The notes under the pieces: generated by a model
What the model saw: only the letters and a program-made list of their open reading frames with translations
Told to the model about the DNA's origin: nothing
Databases searched by the model: none
Shown: positions 19,901 through 28,241 of the stretch, piece by piece
Position numbering within the stretch: the first letter of the stretch is position 1
Layout of the letters: every line of letters begins with the position of its first letter
DNA from: Rickettsiales bacterium
Lineage (GTDB): Bacteria > Bacteroidota > Bacteroidia > Cytophagales > Cyclobacteriaceae
NCBI GenBank assembly: GCA_002729235.1
Contig: PBTY01000040.1
Location: 16,231-80,230, forward strand
Reading direction: 5' to 3'
DNA: 64,000 nucleotides
Position numbers and translations under genes: made by a program

Positions 19901-20934
19901 TAGAGATTGTAACTCCTGCAGGATGTTCGATCACAGATACCACTTATGTGGAGGTGATACCTCTACCACAACCAGATCTTGGTCCTGATATTGAGATATG
20001 TTTTGGAGAGGAGGTCACTCTAGATGCAGGAGTTTACAGCGCCTATAAATGGGATGGAATTGCTGGAGGTCGTTACTTGACGGTTGGTCAATCCGGTCGA
20101 TATAAAGTGACTGTAACCAACGAATATGGTTGTGAACAAACAGATGAGATCCGAGTGGTTGTACGATCCGAGCTGGGATTGGAATTGCCGGATGAGCGTT
20201 TGGTATGTGAGGGATCGGAATTTACTCTAGATGCAGGAATAGAGGGTGAAGACTATACGTACGAGTGGAGTTCAGAATCTGGCTTAACAGGAGATCAACA
20301 GTTGTTGGATGCTACCGAGCCAGGATTGTATTGGGTGAAGGTGACGGACTCATTTGGATGCTCTCAGATGGATGTGGTTAATATTATAACCACCACAGAA
20401 AGCATTGAAGCAAGCTTCTTAATGCCGAGTGTCGTCAATGTTAGTGAGCGAGTAAACTTCGTACAGTTGACAGATCCATTACCAGAATCGTACTTGTGGG
20501 AGTTTGGTGATGGGTTTAGCACCAAAACCAGATTCAATCCTACCAAATACTATTATGTAGCCGGCGAGTATGAGGTTAGCTTGACCGTATCCAATGGTAT
20601 TTGTGAGCATAAGGTTACCAAAACACTCATTGTCAATGAAGGACGATCTGCTGATCTGGGAGATGATAAAATTGGATTTATCCAGATCAACAATTTCAAG
20701 GTTTACCCAAACCCTTCTTCTGATTATGTAACGTTCGATTTTGAATTGAGCAACGTGGCCATTGCTGATCTGCAGATCTATGACCTGAGTGGATACCTCA
20801 TGAACAGACATGTCATGGAAGAGGAGTCTGGAGAACTTCAATTGGACATTACTAATTACGCTTCTGGAACATACGTTGCGATTTTCAAAGCTGGTAAGAG
20901 CATCAAAAAACTACGATTTGTGAAAATGAAATGA
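10981..20934 (+). CDS. Giant (3317 aa) PKD/Ig-like repeat surface protein with T9SS type A sorting domain
   Basis: At least 13 PKD signatures (YxWxFGDG-like), many VWSNG..T..I.V..SGTYWV repeats, C-terminal FKVYPNPSSDYVTFDFEL...LQIYDLSGYLM...GTYVAIFKAGKSIKKLRFVKMK. Confidence 0.92.
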   Translation: MRIRVAIISLLFVAMGTVLYGQTNFYSKNTVVKVEENAKLYVSGNYTDASQGSDVYIFLQGTLSLGGNFTNNGSLYAIDSTKTTENEYGTLEMIGANKTISGRETFIPGLKINNSSSNVTASNNLAIQKSIDLTGGSFTLNNDTIEFGPTTEDAILNETSTRAVKGIGVIDFYDYQSLGSSTNDTNFKGTGLGLKLDALSTMASVKISRIHTTSSKFTVTDGVHSKRYYTFEVPSSTSGDIKIPTLHFNSFANERTGISTPISIYVSDTTTEKAWIKLNTSNPTTNRYSTSNFQIKSGKTYELVLAKEECSNANKPSAIPSKSIGTFTTNSDTLRVCINEDLTLTSSAFFSTFTRNGEDTHGYNGNTLELLSLTDADEGIITLYERNQQGCERSKSFYLKVIALPQVDFEWSPEGQYTCFNEPVQFTDNTETFRSSVASYYWDFKDGTGSTSIDANPVYTYNVAGENEVELTITNTDGCVDFKSVGINIQYLPIPDFSFGEGQDSLVCEKEPFTIKNYSRKVDLTNGPDTAAVSDLSVIWNFDPVLDERTDFELANYHFDTLGVKTIYIVIKDSVTRCKNYDTLQMRVNPLPTVDFHFEEGNDGAVIDTLVGVCEGNIRLMNDSFVRMWTDDYISLSDWKVDGVSISDSVATRHSFQEGTYKVRLIQETNHGCIDSTNHEITIHPQPSTDPLNVTRVGVSLNTACIDDDLLFESNLSIPGNTPITYSWDFGDGGSSNLADVNHSYSASGNYTIELTATSDKDCEVIIRHPQQLIIREDPEAGFTYDEVCEGEEVNLVGDENDDVVLSYYWSIPDDATNTISGRSVFHTFSDGELLNAVKLKVIDGAGCQDSVTSNVIVHRTSDINLSADLYAFNQLTYSPVRTGVFPGQGEATFSWRHGGSEVSNNDTLKASESGHYYFYVTPSDGYCGDTLTTFVTIIEPRANFRDQNVGCESAPISARPTTIPPDGTFSYKWYKGSNPAVWSTLEEITVTESDRYKVEITYTNGSSITYTDSVDVTISDSFTVDLGEDQTICSGTSTRLQSNVLGATYIWIFKGDTIPASTSYLDVTESGIYTLYAESANCYDRDEVEVLVVPSSESVFEADKTFICEGESIQFTNLTAAADGDSLASYHWSFGDGANSTDRNEIHQYLDSGVYTVQLSVTSKAGCTTSSQQTITVNPVPVPDFSVGVFCANQDIELTNLTTIEGSVPMTYSWEFGDANPSNEVNPQHSYATGGSYDITLTVTTISGCSASVTHSVEIDSKPVGSIVYKDFDNKTITQGCIDQDIYFNHTFTDPTSLTYSWDFGDGDSSTDTYPIHSFSAPGSYPIVLEVTTNEGCTYLFQRNLTIYPEVDVDFDFANVCDGEAVQFINNSEISSTRIDTYFWDFGDGETSTGTNPTHTYSAYGTYTVILTAVSNRGCESSISKSVEVYRKPEFDLGNYALSVTGSYLLDPTSDPSTFIPSGSTYEWSKGGELSTDPTYEAFTYGNYTLTVQSPTPELCETSSSIQLYILNPNEFPEELTVCSNYELEARPLSIPPNSSISYLWYKDDTYQNITSSKLTVSESGTYRVDVTFTVTNQPGNPSMTYSQEIDISFEDPTAAINLGGPLEICNEGSLTLTSNVLAETYQWTNLSTGDVLGTEMTQEVFSTGLYQLEITSGACNSIGTVNVIEAPTPVAGFISDAAYCIGTTVSFEDISFSDNIDNDIVSYEWAFGDGNSSTLQNPDNTYTVAGVYDVSLTVTSENGCSNTFTKQLTIQSEPLPSFTASTECVGTATVFSDASTYSGEVEYLWDFGDGNYSTQEEPTHTYAESGIFDVTLTLSNQCEVSFTDQVEVLRPSTIFYGDEVLTCGSSIILDAGAGMTSYRWYDPTNDATLGTSQTYTETIDRSVGIEYTTSNGCNFSEEVDVLLNVAVVANLGDDRTECQSAILSPGAFPGATFLWSNGATTPTIEVTSSGTYSVDVTDQNGCIANDEVVITIVSPPSLELGPDELLCFGEEVVLDAGNAGASYVWSNGSTSQTLTVTEEGTYTVEVSNGSCTSVDSVKVSYRSEPSVAFSYTGSCSGSSTSFTYTGAETDISNYYWEFGDGTSSSKTTPQKTFASDGNYDVTLTITNSKGCAASITQQIDITPGISPDFSFSNACEGNEIEFTDLTGYSGGDALSYQWIFGDGGSSTEASPSYTYASEGSYTIVLTVSNEFSCEESYSQGIVVKSSPVFDMDNVATCDESVLLEPEITGSAYLWSDGNTSSTLLVETSGQYTLKLTDAYGCYAVDSVDVDLLETDVPNLGEDLESCGEVTLDPAVITTIYQWSTGETSNTIDITETGTYWVKTVSSDLCIATDTISVAINPLPEFELGSDQVFCAGDSAILKPTSSVAIQSYVWNDGSTASTLVAKESGWYKVTLTSEEGCDYVDSLEIVVNEMPDLVLDESYVACERLTLDAANEGSSYVWSNGDFSSSIEVTQSGTYWVQITNSSGCSLIDSTKVTITTTPVVSLGFDQEICEGDLITLDAENAGATYLWSTGATTRTIDVDEAGEYYVEVSYGGCSDYDTILIDVIRAPSIDFEFGISCSGAATSFEYTGGEFNLTYLWDFGDGTKSTSDSPSKIFSISGAYLVSLTVTSASGCSSTISKEVDVSPRIRPGFAFNSVCSGHEVIFTNGTSYAGSDSLTYTWYFGEGSQSSLFNPTHIYDNPGSYVVTLDVANSEGCLESLSKIIEIKDAPVVDIGDEIISCAESITINAGNSGSTYRWSDNSKEQTLTISTSGVYYVDVTNSNGCITRDSVNVVIYEYDRADLGDDVEACGSALLDPNAQAFVYEWSTGERTQTISPSTTGTYWVRTVSDDGCGSSDTINVLIDPLPIFDLGADVEVCDGAEVTLTASSDINVVAYEWNTGSTNNSIVVSETGSYSATLLSDEGCEYSDEIFVDVNQIPIPPLEDSYIACESIRLLANNTGNGIFWSNGSSLPYMDVTQTGEYWVEIVTPAGCSITDTTYVEVIPLPQPDLGPDIEICFGEEVTLDAGVYSAYKWDGIAGGRYLTVGQSGRYKVTVTNEYGCEQTDEIRVVVRSELGLELPDERLVCEGSEFTLDAGIEGEDYTYEWSSESGLTGDQQLLDATEPGLYWVKVTDSFGCSQMDVVNIITTTESIEASFLMPSVVNVSERVNFVQLTDPLPESYLWEFGDGFSTKTRFNPTKYYYVAGEYEVSLTVSNGICEHKVTKTLIVNEGRSADLGDDKIGFIQINNFKVYPNPSSDYVTFDFELSNVAIADLQIYDLSGYLMNRHVMEEESGELQLDITNYASGTYVAIFKAGKSIKKLRFVKMK

Positions 20935-22073
20935 TGATCTCTAAACACCATATCGTAGCATTACCAGTTCTTCTAACCCTGAGTTTTAACACTTCAGCTC
21001 AGCAGAGAATTTGTGGTTCTTCAGCTAATCCAGGTCTGGAAAATGTAGGCATTAGCCATCGTCAGGATTATCCAACAATCTATATTCCATTACTATTTCA
21101 TGTGGTGTATAGCTCGGAGAAGCAAAATATATCCAGTGAACAAATTCATTCTCAACTGACAGTTCTCAATAAGGACTTCAGTGCGACTAATGTTAATTAC
21201 AATGATATTGTTGAGACATTCAAATTAGATGCATCCTCCGCTAATCTTCAGTTTTATCTCTACAATGATGCCGAGCTAAAACTTTCTGAGCCAGGGATTA
21301 ATCGTATTAAAACAGAACATGGCCCCTTTGTCAATGGAGATTTGCAAAATCATGAATTAGGTGGTGCTACAGCATACCAACCAAATGAGCTATTAAATGT
21401 ATGGGTTGCGGATCTCGGTGGAGATGTTTTTGGATATAGTCAGTCTCCGGCTTCTTATGATGTTAATGTTTCTGGGGTCGTAGTTGATTATGAATATGTA
21501 GGTACGATTGGCACAGTTTCTTCTCCATTTGATGGCGGCAGGACTCTGACACATGAAATCGGTCATTTCTTTGGTTTGTCACATCCATGGGGTATTGAGG
21601 AGTGTGCTGATGGAGATGGAATAGAGGATACCCCTGAGCAAAATGGCCCTGTTACCAAATGTGAATTAGAATCTATGGATTGTGATCATTTGGTAATGGT
21701 TCAAAACTACATGAATCTGACTCCAGATGCCTGTATGTCATTTTTCACCCATGGACAGATCGCGGTGATGCGAAGTGAATTATCTGGATTACTGTCTAAG
21801 ATGGTACATGAATCACCAATTCTGACTTCTCCGATTTCTAGTGATATGGATATTTATCCTATACCTGCTACAGAGAGATTTTTTCTGAAGACAGAAGCAC
21901 AAATAGATAAGCTGAAATTAACGGGAATGACTGGCAGGGAAGTCCCTATTCAAATAAATAAAGAAGAAGACTACTGGGAAGTAATCCCAGATGGCAATAG
22001 CAATGGATACCATGTGCTTTCATATAAGATGCATGGTCAATATTATTCAAAGAAATTGATTTTGGTAAAGTAG
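20931..22073 (+). CDS. M43-type (pappalysin-like) zinc metalloprotease with T9SS sorting tail
   Basis: HEIGHFFGLSH zinc motif; VQNYMNLTPDACMSFFTHGQ; C-terminal DIYPIPATERFFLKT...KKLILVK; 4-nt overlap with upstream gene. Confidence 0.9.
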   Translation: MMISKHHIVALPVLLTLSFNTSAQQRICGSSANPGLENVGISHRQDYPTIYIPLLFHVVYSSEKQNISSEQIHSQLTVLNKDFSATNVNYNDIVETFKLDASSANLQFYLYNDAELKLSEPGINRIKTEHGPFVNGDLQNHELGGATAYQPNELLNVWVADLGGDVFGYSQSPASYDVNVSGVVVDYEYVGTIGTVSSPFDGGRTLTHEIGHFFGLSHPWGIEECADGDGIEDTPEQNGPVTKCELESMDCDHLVMVQNYMNLTPDACMSFFTHGQIAVMRSELSGLLSKMVHESPILTSPISSDMDIYPIPATERFFLKTEAQIDKLKLTGMTGREVPIQINKEEDYWEVIPDGNSNGYHVLSYKMHGQYYSKKLILVK

Positions 22074-25000
22074 ATGGAGATCTTGAAAAATTGGATAAGG
22101 ATCGTTGGAGTAGTAGTTATACTTCTGGCTGCAAATAGAGCGTTTGCCCAACCTGTCGTCAGTGTCAATGTCAGTCCGACTTGTGTCGGTGAGGAGGTCA
22201 CTTTTAATAACGCATCTACGGGTACTGGATCGCCAATAGCGAGCATACAATGGGACTTTGGAGATGGTGAGGGGTCAACAGCATGGAGTCCCACGCACAT
22301 ATTTACTTCACCAGGGACCAAGAACGTAGACATAACTCTTATTGATGATAATGGTGATCGCACTACTGATGTGATCAGTGTAACCATTTATCCTGAAGCA
22401 ACCACACAGTTCAGTATAACCACTACGAATAGATGTGTTGGAGTAACGCAGAGTTTTAGCAATACCAGTTCCATCACTACAGGAACATATACATCTAGCT
22501 GGGATTTTGGAGATGGTGGAACATCCACTACTAAGAATCCAACTCATACCTACACAGTACCAGGCACCTATATTGTAGTCCTTACCACTACGTCAAATAA
22601 TTCTTGTGTATCAAGTACTTCTAAAGAAATCACCATATACCCAGAGCCAGTTGCGGACTTTACAAGGTCATTATCTGTCTGTTTAGGTGAGGAAGCTGCC
22701 TTTGTTAATAATTCTTCCATCACTTCAGGAAACGTCACCTATTCTTGGGATTTTGGAGATCTATCTGGTACTTCAACGGAAGTAAGTCCTAAATACACCT
22801 ACACTTCTACTGGAACTTACAGCGTTGAGTTAACTGTAACATCTGTTGATGGGGGATGTCAGGATGTAATTACCAAAACGGTTAATGTCTATGGTGTACC
22901 AGCGGTGGACTTTAGTTTTAGTGATATTTGTCTTGACGAAACAGCCTCTTTTACGAATAACACTACAGTCTCCACAGGTACTTTATCTTATGCCTGGCGT
23001 TTTGGGGATGGAGCGACATCTACCTCCACAAATCCATTTCATCAATATGATAATCCAGGTAGTTATCTGGTTCAATTAACTGCAACTTCAACAGATGGCT
23101 GTGAAGAAACGCTAACAAAAGAAATCAATGTTTCACCGATGCCAACAGCTGGTTTTGATGCCGTAACAGAAGTCTGTCTGGGTGATGCTGTTGATTTCAC
23201 TTCATCATCGACAGTAGTTAGTGGAGCTTTAACTCCTTCCTGGGACTTTGGTGATGGAAATATTTCTTCTTCATCGAATCCTAGTCACACGTACGCTACT
23301 ATTGGTTTTTATACAGTACAACTTTCTGTAGAATCGGATTTTGGTTGTGAGGATACTTATTCCTCTCAGGTAAGAGTATACCCTGCTAGTGTTGGCGGTA
23401 GTGTATCAGGTGCTACAACACGTTGTGAGGATGATGATGCCGTTTATACGTTGAGTTTATCTGGTCAGACGGGTGATGTAGTTCGATGGGAGCGTTCATT
23501 AACGGGAGTTGATCAATGGGTGAGTATCAACAATACTAGCACCACATTGGATTATAGTGACCTTCAGGAAAACACTTATTTCAGGGCTGTTGTCCAAAGT
23601 GGTGTTTGTGATGAGGCGCCTTCAAGTAATGCACTCATCACAATTGATCCAGTAAGCGAAGGCGGAATCATAGACGGGAGTGCTGAAGTATGTAGTGGCA
23701 CAAATTCAACCACATTGGAGTTGTCTGGATATACGGGTACTATCATTGATTGGGAATACTCTTCTAGTGCAAGTGGCCCCTGGACGAGTTTAGCAACCGC
23801 GGCTACTACCTATACAGCAATTGACTTAATTGCAACAACCTATTATCGAGCTGAGGTTAAGAATGGAGTTTGTGGATCTGATTATTCGGAATTAGGAATA
23901 GTTACAGTAATCCCTGAAACTGTTGGAGGAACATTGTCTGGGTCAACTACCAGATGTGCCGACGATGATGCAACTTATACTTTATCCCTGTCCGGTGAAA
24001 CTGGAGATGTCGTTCGTTGGGAACGATCGTTAACAGGTTCTGACCAATGGATTAGTATCAACAATACAACAACTACTCTCGATTATAGTGATCTTCAAGA
24101 GACAACTTATTTCCGTGCAATTGTCCAGAATGGAGTATGTGAGGAAGAAGTTTCATCAACTGCCACGATTCAAATTGATGAATTGAGTGAAGGTGGGGAG
24201 ATATCAGGAAGTACAGAAGTTTGCAGTGGTACCAACTCCACTGATTTGGAGCTCTCAGGTTATTTTGGAACTATTTTGGACTGGGAATATGCCACTAGTT
24301 CGTCAGGACCTTGGACTAGTTTATCTCATTCTGCATCTAGCTATATGGCTACGGATCTCACGACTACCACTTATTATCGCGCAGAAGTTCAAAACGGGGT
24401 TTGTAGCTCAGATTATTCGTCTATCGCCACTGTTACAGTTATTCCTCAAACAGTAGGAGGAAGTGTCTCAGGTTCAGTCACCAGATGTGCAGATGATGAT
24501 GTTACTTACACAATGACTTTATCAGGGCATACAGGTGAAGTATTGAGATGGGAGCGATCTCTCACTGGTGTTGATCAATGGAGCAGCATCAATGTTACTG
24601 CGACATCATTAAGCTACAGTGACCTTCAAGAGACGACCTATTTCCGAGCAGTTGTGAAAAGCGGAGTATGTGATGAAGAGCCTTCCGCCAGTGCTAGAAT
24701 ACAAATAGATGAGCTAAGCGATGGCGGTGAATTGTTGGGGAGTGCAGATGTATGTAGTGGAGTTAACGATACGGAATTATCACTTTCCGGTTACAACGGA
24801 ACAATCCTGGACTGGGAGTTTGCGAGTGACCTGAGTGGTCCATGGTCAAGTCTTGGAATTACCTCTACTACCTATACACCTGCTGATCTGACATCCACTA
24901 CTTACTACAGGGTGAAAGTGCAAAATGGTGTCTGTAGTGAAGATTACTCTTCTACCGCTGCAATTTCAGTTATTCCAGGTACTGTAGGAGGAACTGTGGC

Positions 25001-28000
25001 TGGGACTGTAACCAGATGTGCAGATGATGATGCTACTTATACTTTGAATCTTTCTGGTCATGTGGGCGATGTAATTCGTTGGGAAAGATCATTGACAGGA
25101 ACCAATCAATGGAGTCGAATAGATATTACCACAACTTCCCTGGACTATAGTGATCTTCAGGAAACCACCTATTTCCGAGCAATTGTTCAAAGTGGAGGCT
25201 GTGATGCCCTCCCTTCTTCTTCTGCGAGAATTCAGATTGATGAGTTGAGTGAAGGGGGGAGTTTGTCTGAAAGTACCGATGTATGTTCTGGTACCAACTC
25301 AACTGCATTGGAGCTCAATGATTACTTTGGAGAAATTCTTGATTGGGAGTATGCTACCGATGTTACTGGCCCATGGCAAAGTTTGAGTCACACTTCGGAT
25401 TCTTATACAGCTACTGACTTAACAGCTACCACTTATTATCGTGCAGAAGTACAAAATGGTGTTTGTGGATCAGATTATTCGAGTATCGCAACCATAACGG
25501 TGATTCCACAAACTGATGCAGGAATTCTAGCAGGAAATGCTACCGTCTGCCAGGGTGATAATGGAGGGCAGATCACCTTAACAGGGATTGTAGGTGAGGT
25601 AGTGCGTTGGGAGTTCTCACTTACCGGACAGCAGCCATGGGCCCCAATTAATATTACTGCCACCACATTGGATTATACCGATTTGGAGCAAACCACCTGG
25701 TATCGAGCGATTGTTCAAAGTGGCGTTTGTGAACAAGAAATTACCAACATCGTAGAGATTACGGTAGATACACCTACTGAGTCTGGATCGATTTCAGGAA
25801 TTGAGCAGGTTTGTTCTGATATCAATTCAGGAACATTAACACTTGTTGATTACAATGGAACCATTCTTAAGTGGCAGGAATCTACGGACGCTTCCACATG
25901 GACCGACATAACAAATATTACTGAGGAACAATCTTTCAGCAATCTCACATCTTCCAAATACTACAGAGCGCAGGTTCGCAATGGAGTTTGTACAGTTGAA
26001 TTCAGTGATGCTCATTTTGTTAAGGTAGATGCATTACCAGTGGTTGGGTTCGCAGCAGCAGAAGTTTGTCATGGAGCACAGTCTCAGTTTTCGAATGCAA
26101 CGACGGTAGCTGACGGTACATTGAAGGGATATGAATGGTATTTTGCGGATGGAGAATCTTCTACCATTTCTAACCCTGGACACACCTATAAAAACTATGG
26201 TACATACAACGTCAAGTTAATTGCCGAATCAAGTAAAGGATGTATCGACTCTTTGTCCAGAGACATTACAGTAAATCCGAATCCAGTAGCCAAATTCAGT
26301 CAGACTGATGTATGCCTGGAAAATCAGATGGATTTCTCAAATCTTTCCTCCGTTGAATTAGGAACAATAGACACCTACAATTGGGATTTGGATGATGGAA
26401 CAACCCAATCCACAGCTGATTTCAGTTACACCTATGAGGCAGATGGAGAATATGAAGTGACGTTGGAGGTTATCACGGACAAAGGATGTACTGATGAAAT
26501 ATCAAAAACTGTAGAAGTTTACCCGCTGCCAACTACCTCATTCACGGGAATCGATGTTTGTTTTGGAAACACCACTACATTCTCTAATAATTCTTCCATT
26601 TCTTCTGGTACCGTGACTTACAGTTGGGATTTTGGTGATGGATCTACTTCCACAGCAGTTAATCCTTCTCATGAATACGATGAATCCGGCACTTATAGTG
26701 TGAATTTACAGTCTACCAGTGGTTTTAGTTGCCAAACCAATGATGTCATCACAGTGGTAGTTTATGAGCAACCAATAGCAGATTTCACTTTTGAGAATAT
26801 TTGTTTGGATGAGATGGCATCCTTCGTTAATACTTCTTTTGGCAGTGGCTTGAGTTACACCTGGGATTTTGGAGATGGCAATTCATCTACCGAAACCAGT
26901 CCATCGCACACTTACGAAGCTGCTGGGTTATACTCAGTGAAAGTTTCTATTGAGAATGCCAGTGGTTGTAGTAGTGAAAAAACAAAGGTTATTCGAGTAG
27001 CGCCAATGCCAGTGGTAAGTTTTGATTTGGAGAATGTTTGTTTGGAGCAAGAAGTAAAATTTGATAATTACAGTACGATTATTTCAGGAAGCCTAAGTTA
27101 TAGTTGGCTGTTTGGTGATGGTAACTCCTCATCCGAAAAACTACCAGTGCATGAGTATCAGGCGGATGGTTCCTATACAGTTAGTTTAACTGCTACAAGC
27201 AATTATGGCTGTGTAGTAGAGGATAGTAAAGAAGTCACAGTTCATCCATTGCCAGAGCCGGACTTTATTGCTGAATCTGTTTGTGATGGGTCGTTAACCT
27301 ATTTTCAGGATCAGAGTTCTATCAATTCAGGATCTATTGAAGAGTACCTCTGGGATTTTGGAGACCAATCCAATTCAATTCTTCCTAACCCAGAAAAGCA
27401 GTACCTAAATCCAGGGACCTACAATGCTTCATTGATGCTAGTCTCCGAACATGGATGTAAAGCAGATATAACCAAAGAAGTAGTTGTGCATGATTTCCCA
27501 ATAGCCAATTTCTCTGTTGAGAATGTATGCTTTGGTTTTGAGATTACTGCATTGAATAAGTCGGAAATAGCCTCCGGTTCAATGTCTTATCATTGGGATT
27601 TTGGTGACGGGGCTTCATCCACTTCCAAGGACCCCTCGCATTTATATGCAGAGCCAGGCATTTATGATATTACACTTACCGCTACTTCCGGAAACAATTG
27701 TTCCGATATCATTACAAGAAAAGTGGAAGTATATGGTATTCCAGAAGTGAGTGCAGGACAAGACACCTCTGTTAGTCAAGGTTACTCGGTTCAGTTGTTT
27801 GGCCAGGGTGGAGAGCGATACAGTTGGTTCCCGCTGGATGGATTGAATAATTCTAACATTGCCAACCCGATAGCCACTCCTTTGACTACCACAGACTATG
27901 AGGTGACCATATTAGATAAGTATGGATGCCGAAATAAAGATACGGTTAGAATAACAGTAATTGAGGATTTCAGGATAGTAGCAAATAATGTGTTTACACC

Positions 28001-28241
28001 TGATGACAATGGCCAAAATGATACCTGGGTAATCCAAAATGTGGAAACGTTTGGAGATGTCAATGTCCGCGTCTACGATCGATATGGATCGCTCGTCTTT
28101 CAGGAGGAGGCCTATCAGAATGACTGGGCTGGAACTTACGGCAAAGATATTTTACCTGATGGCACTTATTTCTATGTCATCACCTTTTCAGCTTCAGATA
28201 GAAAGTATCAGGGGGCATTAACGATTATTAGGAACCGATAA
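22074..28241 (+). CDS. Giant (2055 aa) PKD-repeat protein with gliding-motility-associated (T9SS type B) C-terminal domain
   Basis: About 12 PKD-like signatures; C-terminus NNVFTPDDNGQNDTWVIQNVETFGDVNVRVYDRYGSLVFQ...DGTYFYVITF. Confidence 0.92.
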   Translation: MEILKNWIRIVGVVVILLAANRAFAQPVVSVNVSPTCVGEEVTFNNASTGTGSPIASIQWDFGDGEGSTAWSPTHIFTSPGTKNVDITLIDDNGDRTTDVISVTIYPEATTQFSITTTNRCVGVTQSFSNTSSITTGTYTSSWDFGDGGTSTTKNPTHTYTVPGTYIVVLTTTSNNSCVSSTSKEITIYPEPVADFTRSLSVCLGEEAAFVNNSSITSGNVTYSWDFGDLSGTSTEVSPKYTYTSTGTYSVELTVTSVDGGCQDVITKTVNVYGVPAVDFSFSDICLDETASFTNNTTVSTGTLSYAWRFGDGATSTSTNPFHQYDNPGSYLVQLTATSTDGCEETLTKEINVSPMPTAGFDAVTEVCLGDAVDFTSSSTVVSGALTPSWDFGDGNISSSSNPSHTYATIGFYTVQLSVESDFGCEDTYSSQVRVYPASVGGSVSGATTRCEDDDAVYTLSLSGQTGDVVRWERSLTGVDQWVSINNTSTTLDYSDLQENTYFRAVVQSGVCDEAPSSNALITIDPVSEGGIIDGSAEVCSGTNSTTLELSGYTGTIIDWEYSSSASGPWTSLATAATTYTAIDLIATTYYRAEVKNGVCGSDYSELGIVTVIPETVGGTLSGSTTRCADDDATYTLSLSGETGDVVRWERSLTGSDQWISINNTTTTLDYSDLQETTYFRAIVQNGVCEEEVSSTATIQIDELSEGGEISGSTEVCSGTNSTDLELSGYFGTILDWEYATSSSGPWTSLSHSASSYMATDLTTTTYYRAEVQNGVCSSDYSSIATVTVIPQTVGGSVSGSVTRCADDDVTYTMTLSGHTGEVLRWERSLTGVDQWSSINVTATSLSYSDLQETTYFRAVVKSGVCDEEPSASARIQIDELSDGGELLGSADVCSGVNDTELSLSGYNGTILDWEFASDLSGPWSSLGITSTTYTPADLTSTTYYRVKVQNGVCSEDYSSTAAISVIPGTVGGTVAGTVTRCADDDATYTLNLSGHVGDVIRWERSLTGTNQWSRIDITTTSLDYSDLQETTYFRAIVQSGGCDALPSSSARIQIDELSEGGSLSESTDVCSGTNSTALELNDYFGEILDWEYATDVTGPWQSLSHTSDSYTATDLTATTYYRAEVQNGVCGSDYSSIATITVIPQTDAGILAGNATVCQGDNGGQITLTGIVGEVVRWEFSLTGQQPWAPINITATTLDYTDLEQTTWYRAIVQSGVCEQEITNIVEITVDTPTESGSISGIEQVCSDINSGTLTLVDYNGTILKWQESTDASTWTDITNITEEQSFSNLTSSKYYRAQVRNGVCTVEFSDAHFVKVDALPVVGFAAAEVCHGAQSQFSNATTVADGTLKGYEWYFADGESSTISNPGHTYKNYGTYNVKLIAESSKGCIDSLSRDITVNPNPVAKFSQTDVCLENQMDFSNLSSVELGTIDTYNWDLDDGTTQSTADFSYTYEADGEYEVTLEVITDKGCTDEISKTVEVYPLPTTSFTGIDVCFGNTTTFSNNSSISSGTVTYSWDFGDGSTSTAVNPSHEYDESGTYSVNLQSTSGFSCQTNDVITVVVYEQPIADFTFENICLDEMASFVNTSFGSGLSYTWDFGDGNSSTETSPSHTYEAAGLYSVKVSIENASGCSSEKTKVIRVAPMPVVSFDLENVCLEQEVKFDNYSTIISGSLSYSWLFGDGNSSSEKLPVHEYQADGSYTVSLTATSNYGCVVEDSKEVTVHPLPEPDFIAESVCDGSLTYFQDQSSINSGSIEEYLWDFGDQSNSILPNPEKQYLNPGTYNASLMLVSEHGCKADITKEVVVHDFPIANFSVENVCFGFEITALNKSEIASGSMSYHWDFGDGASSTSKDPSHLYAEPGIYDITLTATSGNNCSDIITRKVEVYGIPEVSAGQDTSVSQGYSVQLFGQGGERYSWFPLDGLNNSNIANPIATPLTTTDYEVTILDKYGCRNKDTVRITVIEDFRIVANNVFTPDDNGQNDTWVIQNVETFGDVNVRVYDRYGSLVFQEEAYQNDWAGTYGKDILPDGTYFYVITFSASDRKYQGALTIIRNR
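23391..26030 (+). repeat. Five tandem in-frame 531-nt (177-aa) units inside the 2055-aa PKD gene
   Basis: Unit starts at 23391, 23922, 24453, 24984 and 25515 (exact 531-nt spacing), each VGGxxxGxxTRCxDDDAxYTLxLSG...-type; fifth unit is diverged and slightly short. Confidence 0.85.

Noticed and set aside
23391-26030. Regular repeat spacing considered as CRISPR or satellite
   Set aside because: Period is 531 nt, in frame and protein-coding; no short direct repeat/spacer structure
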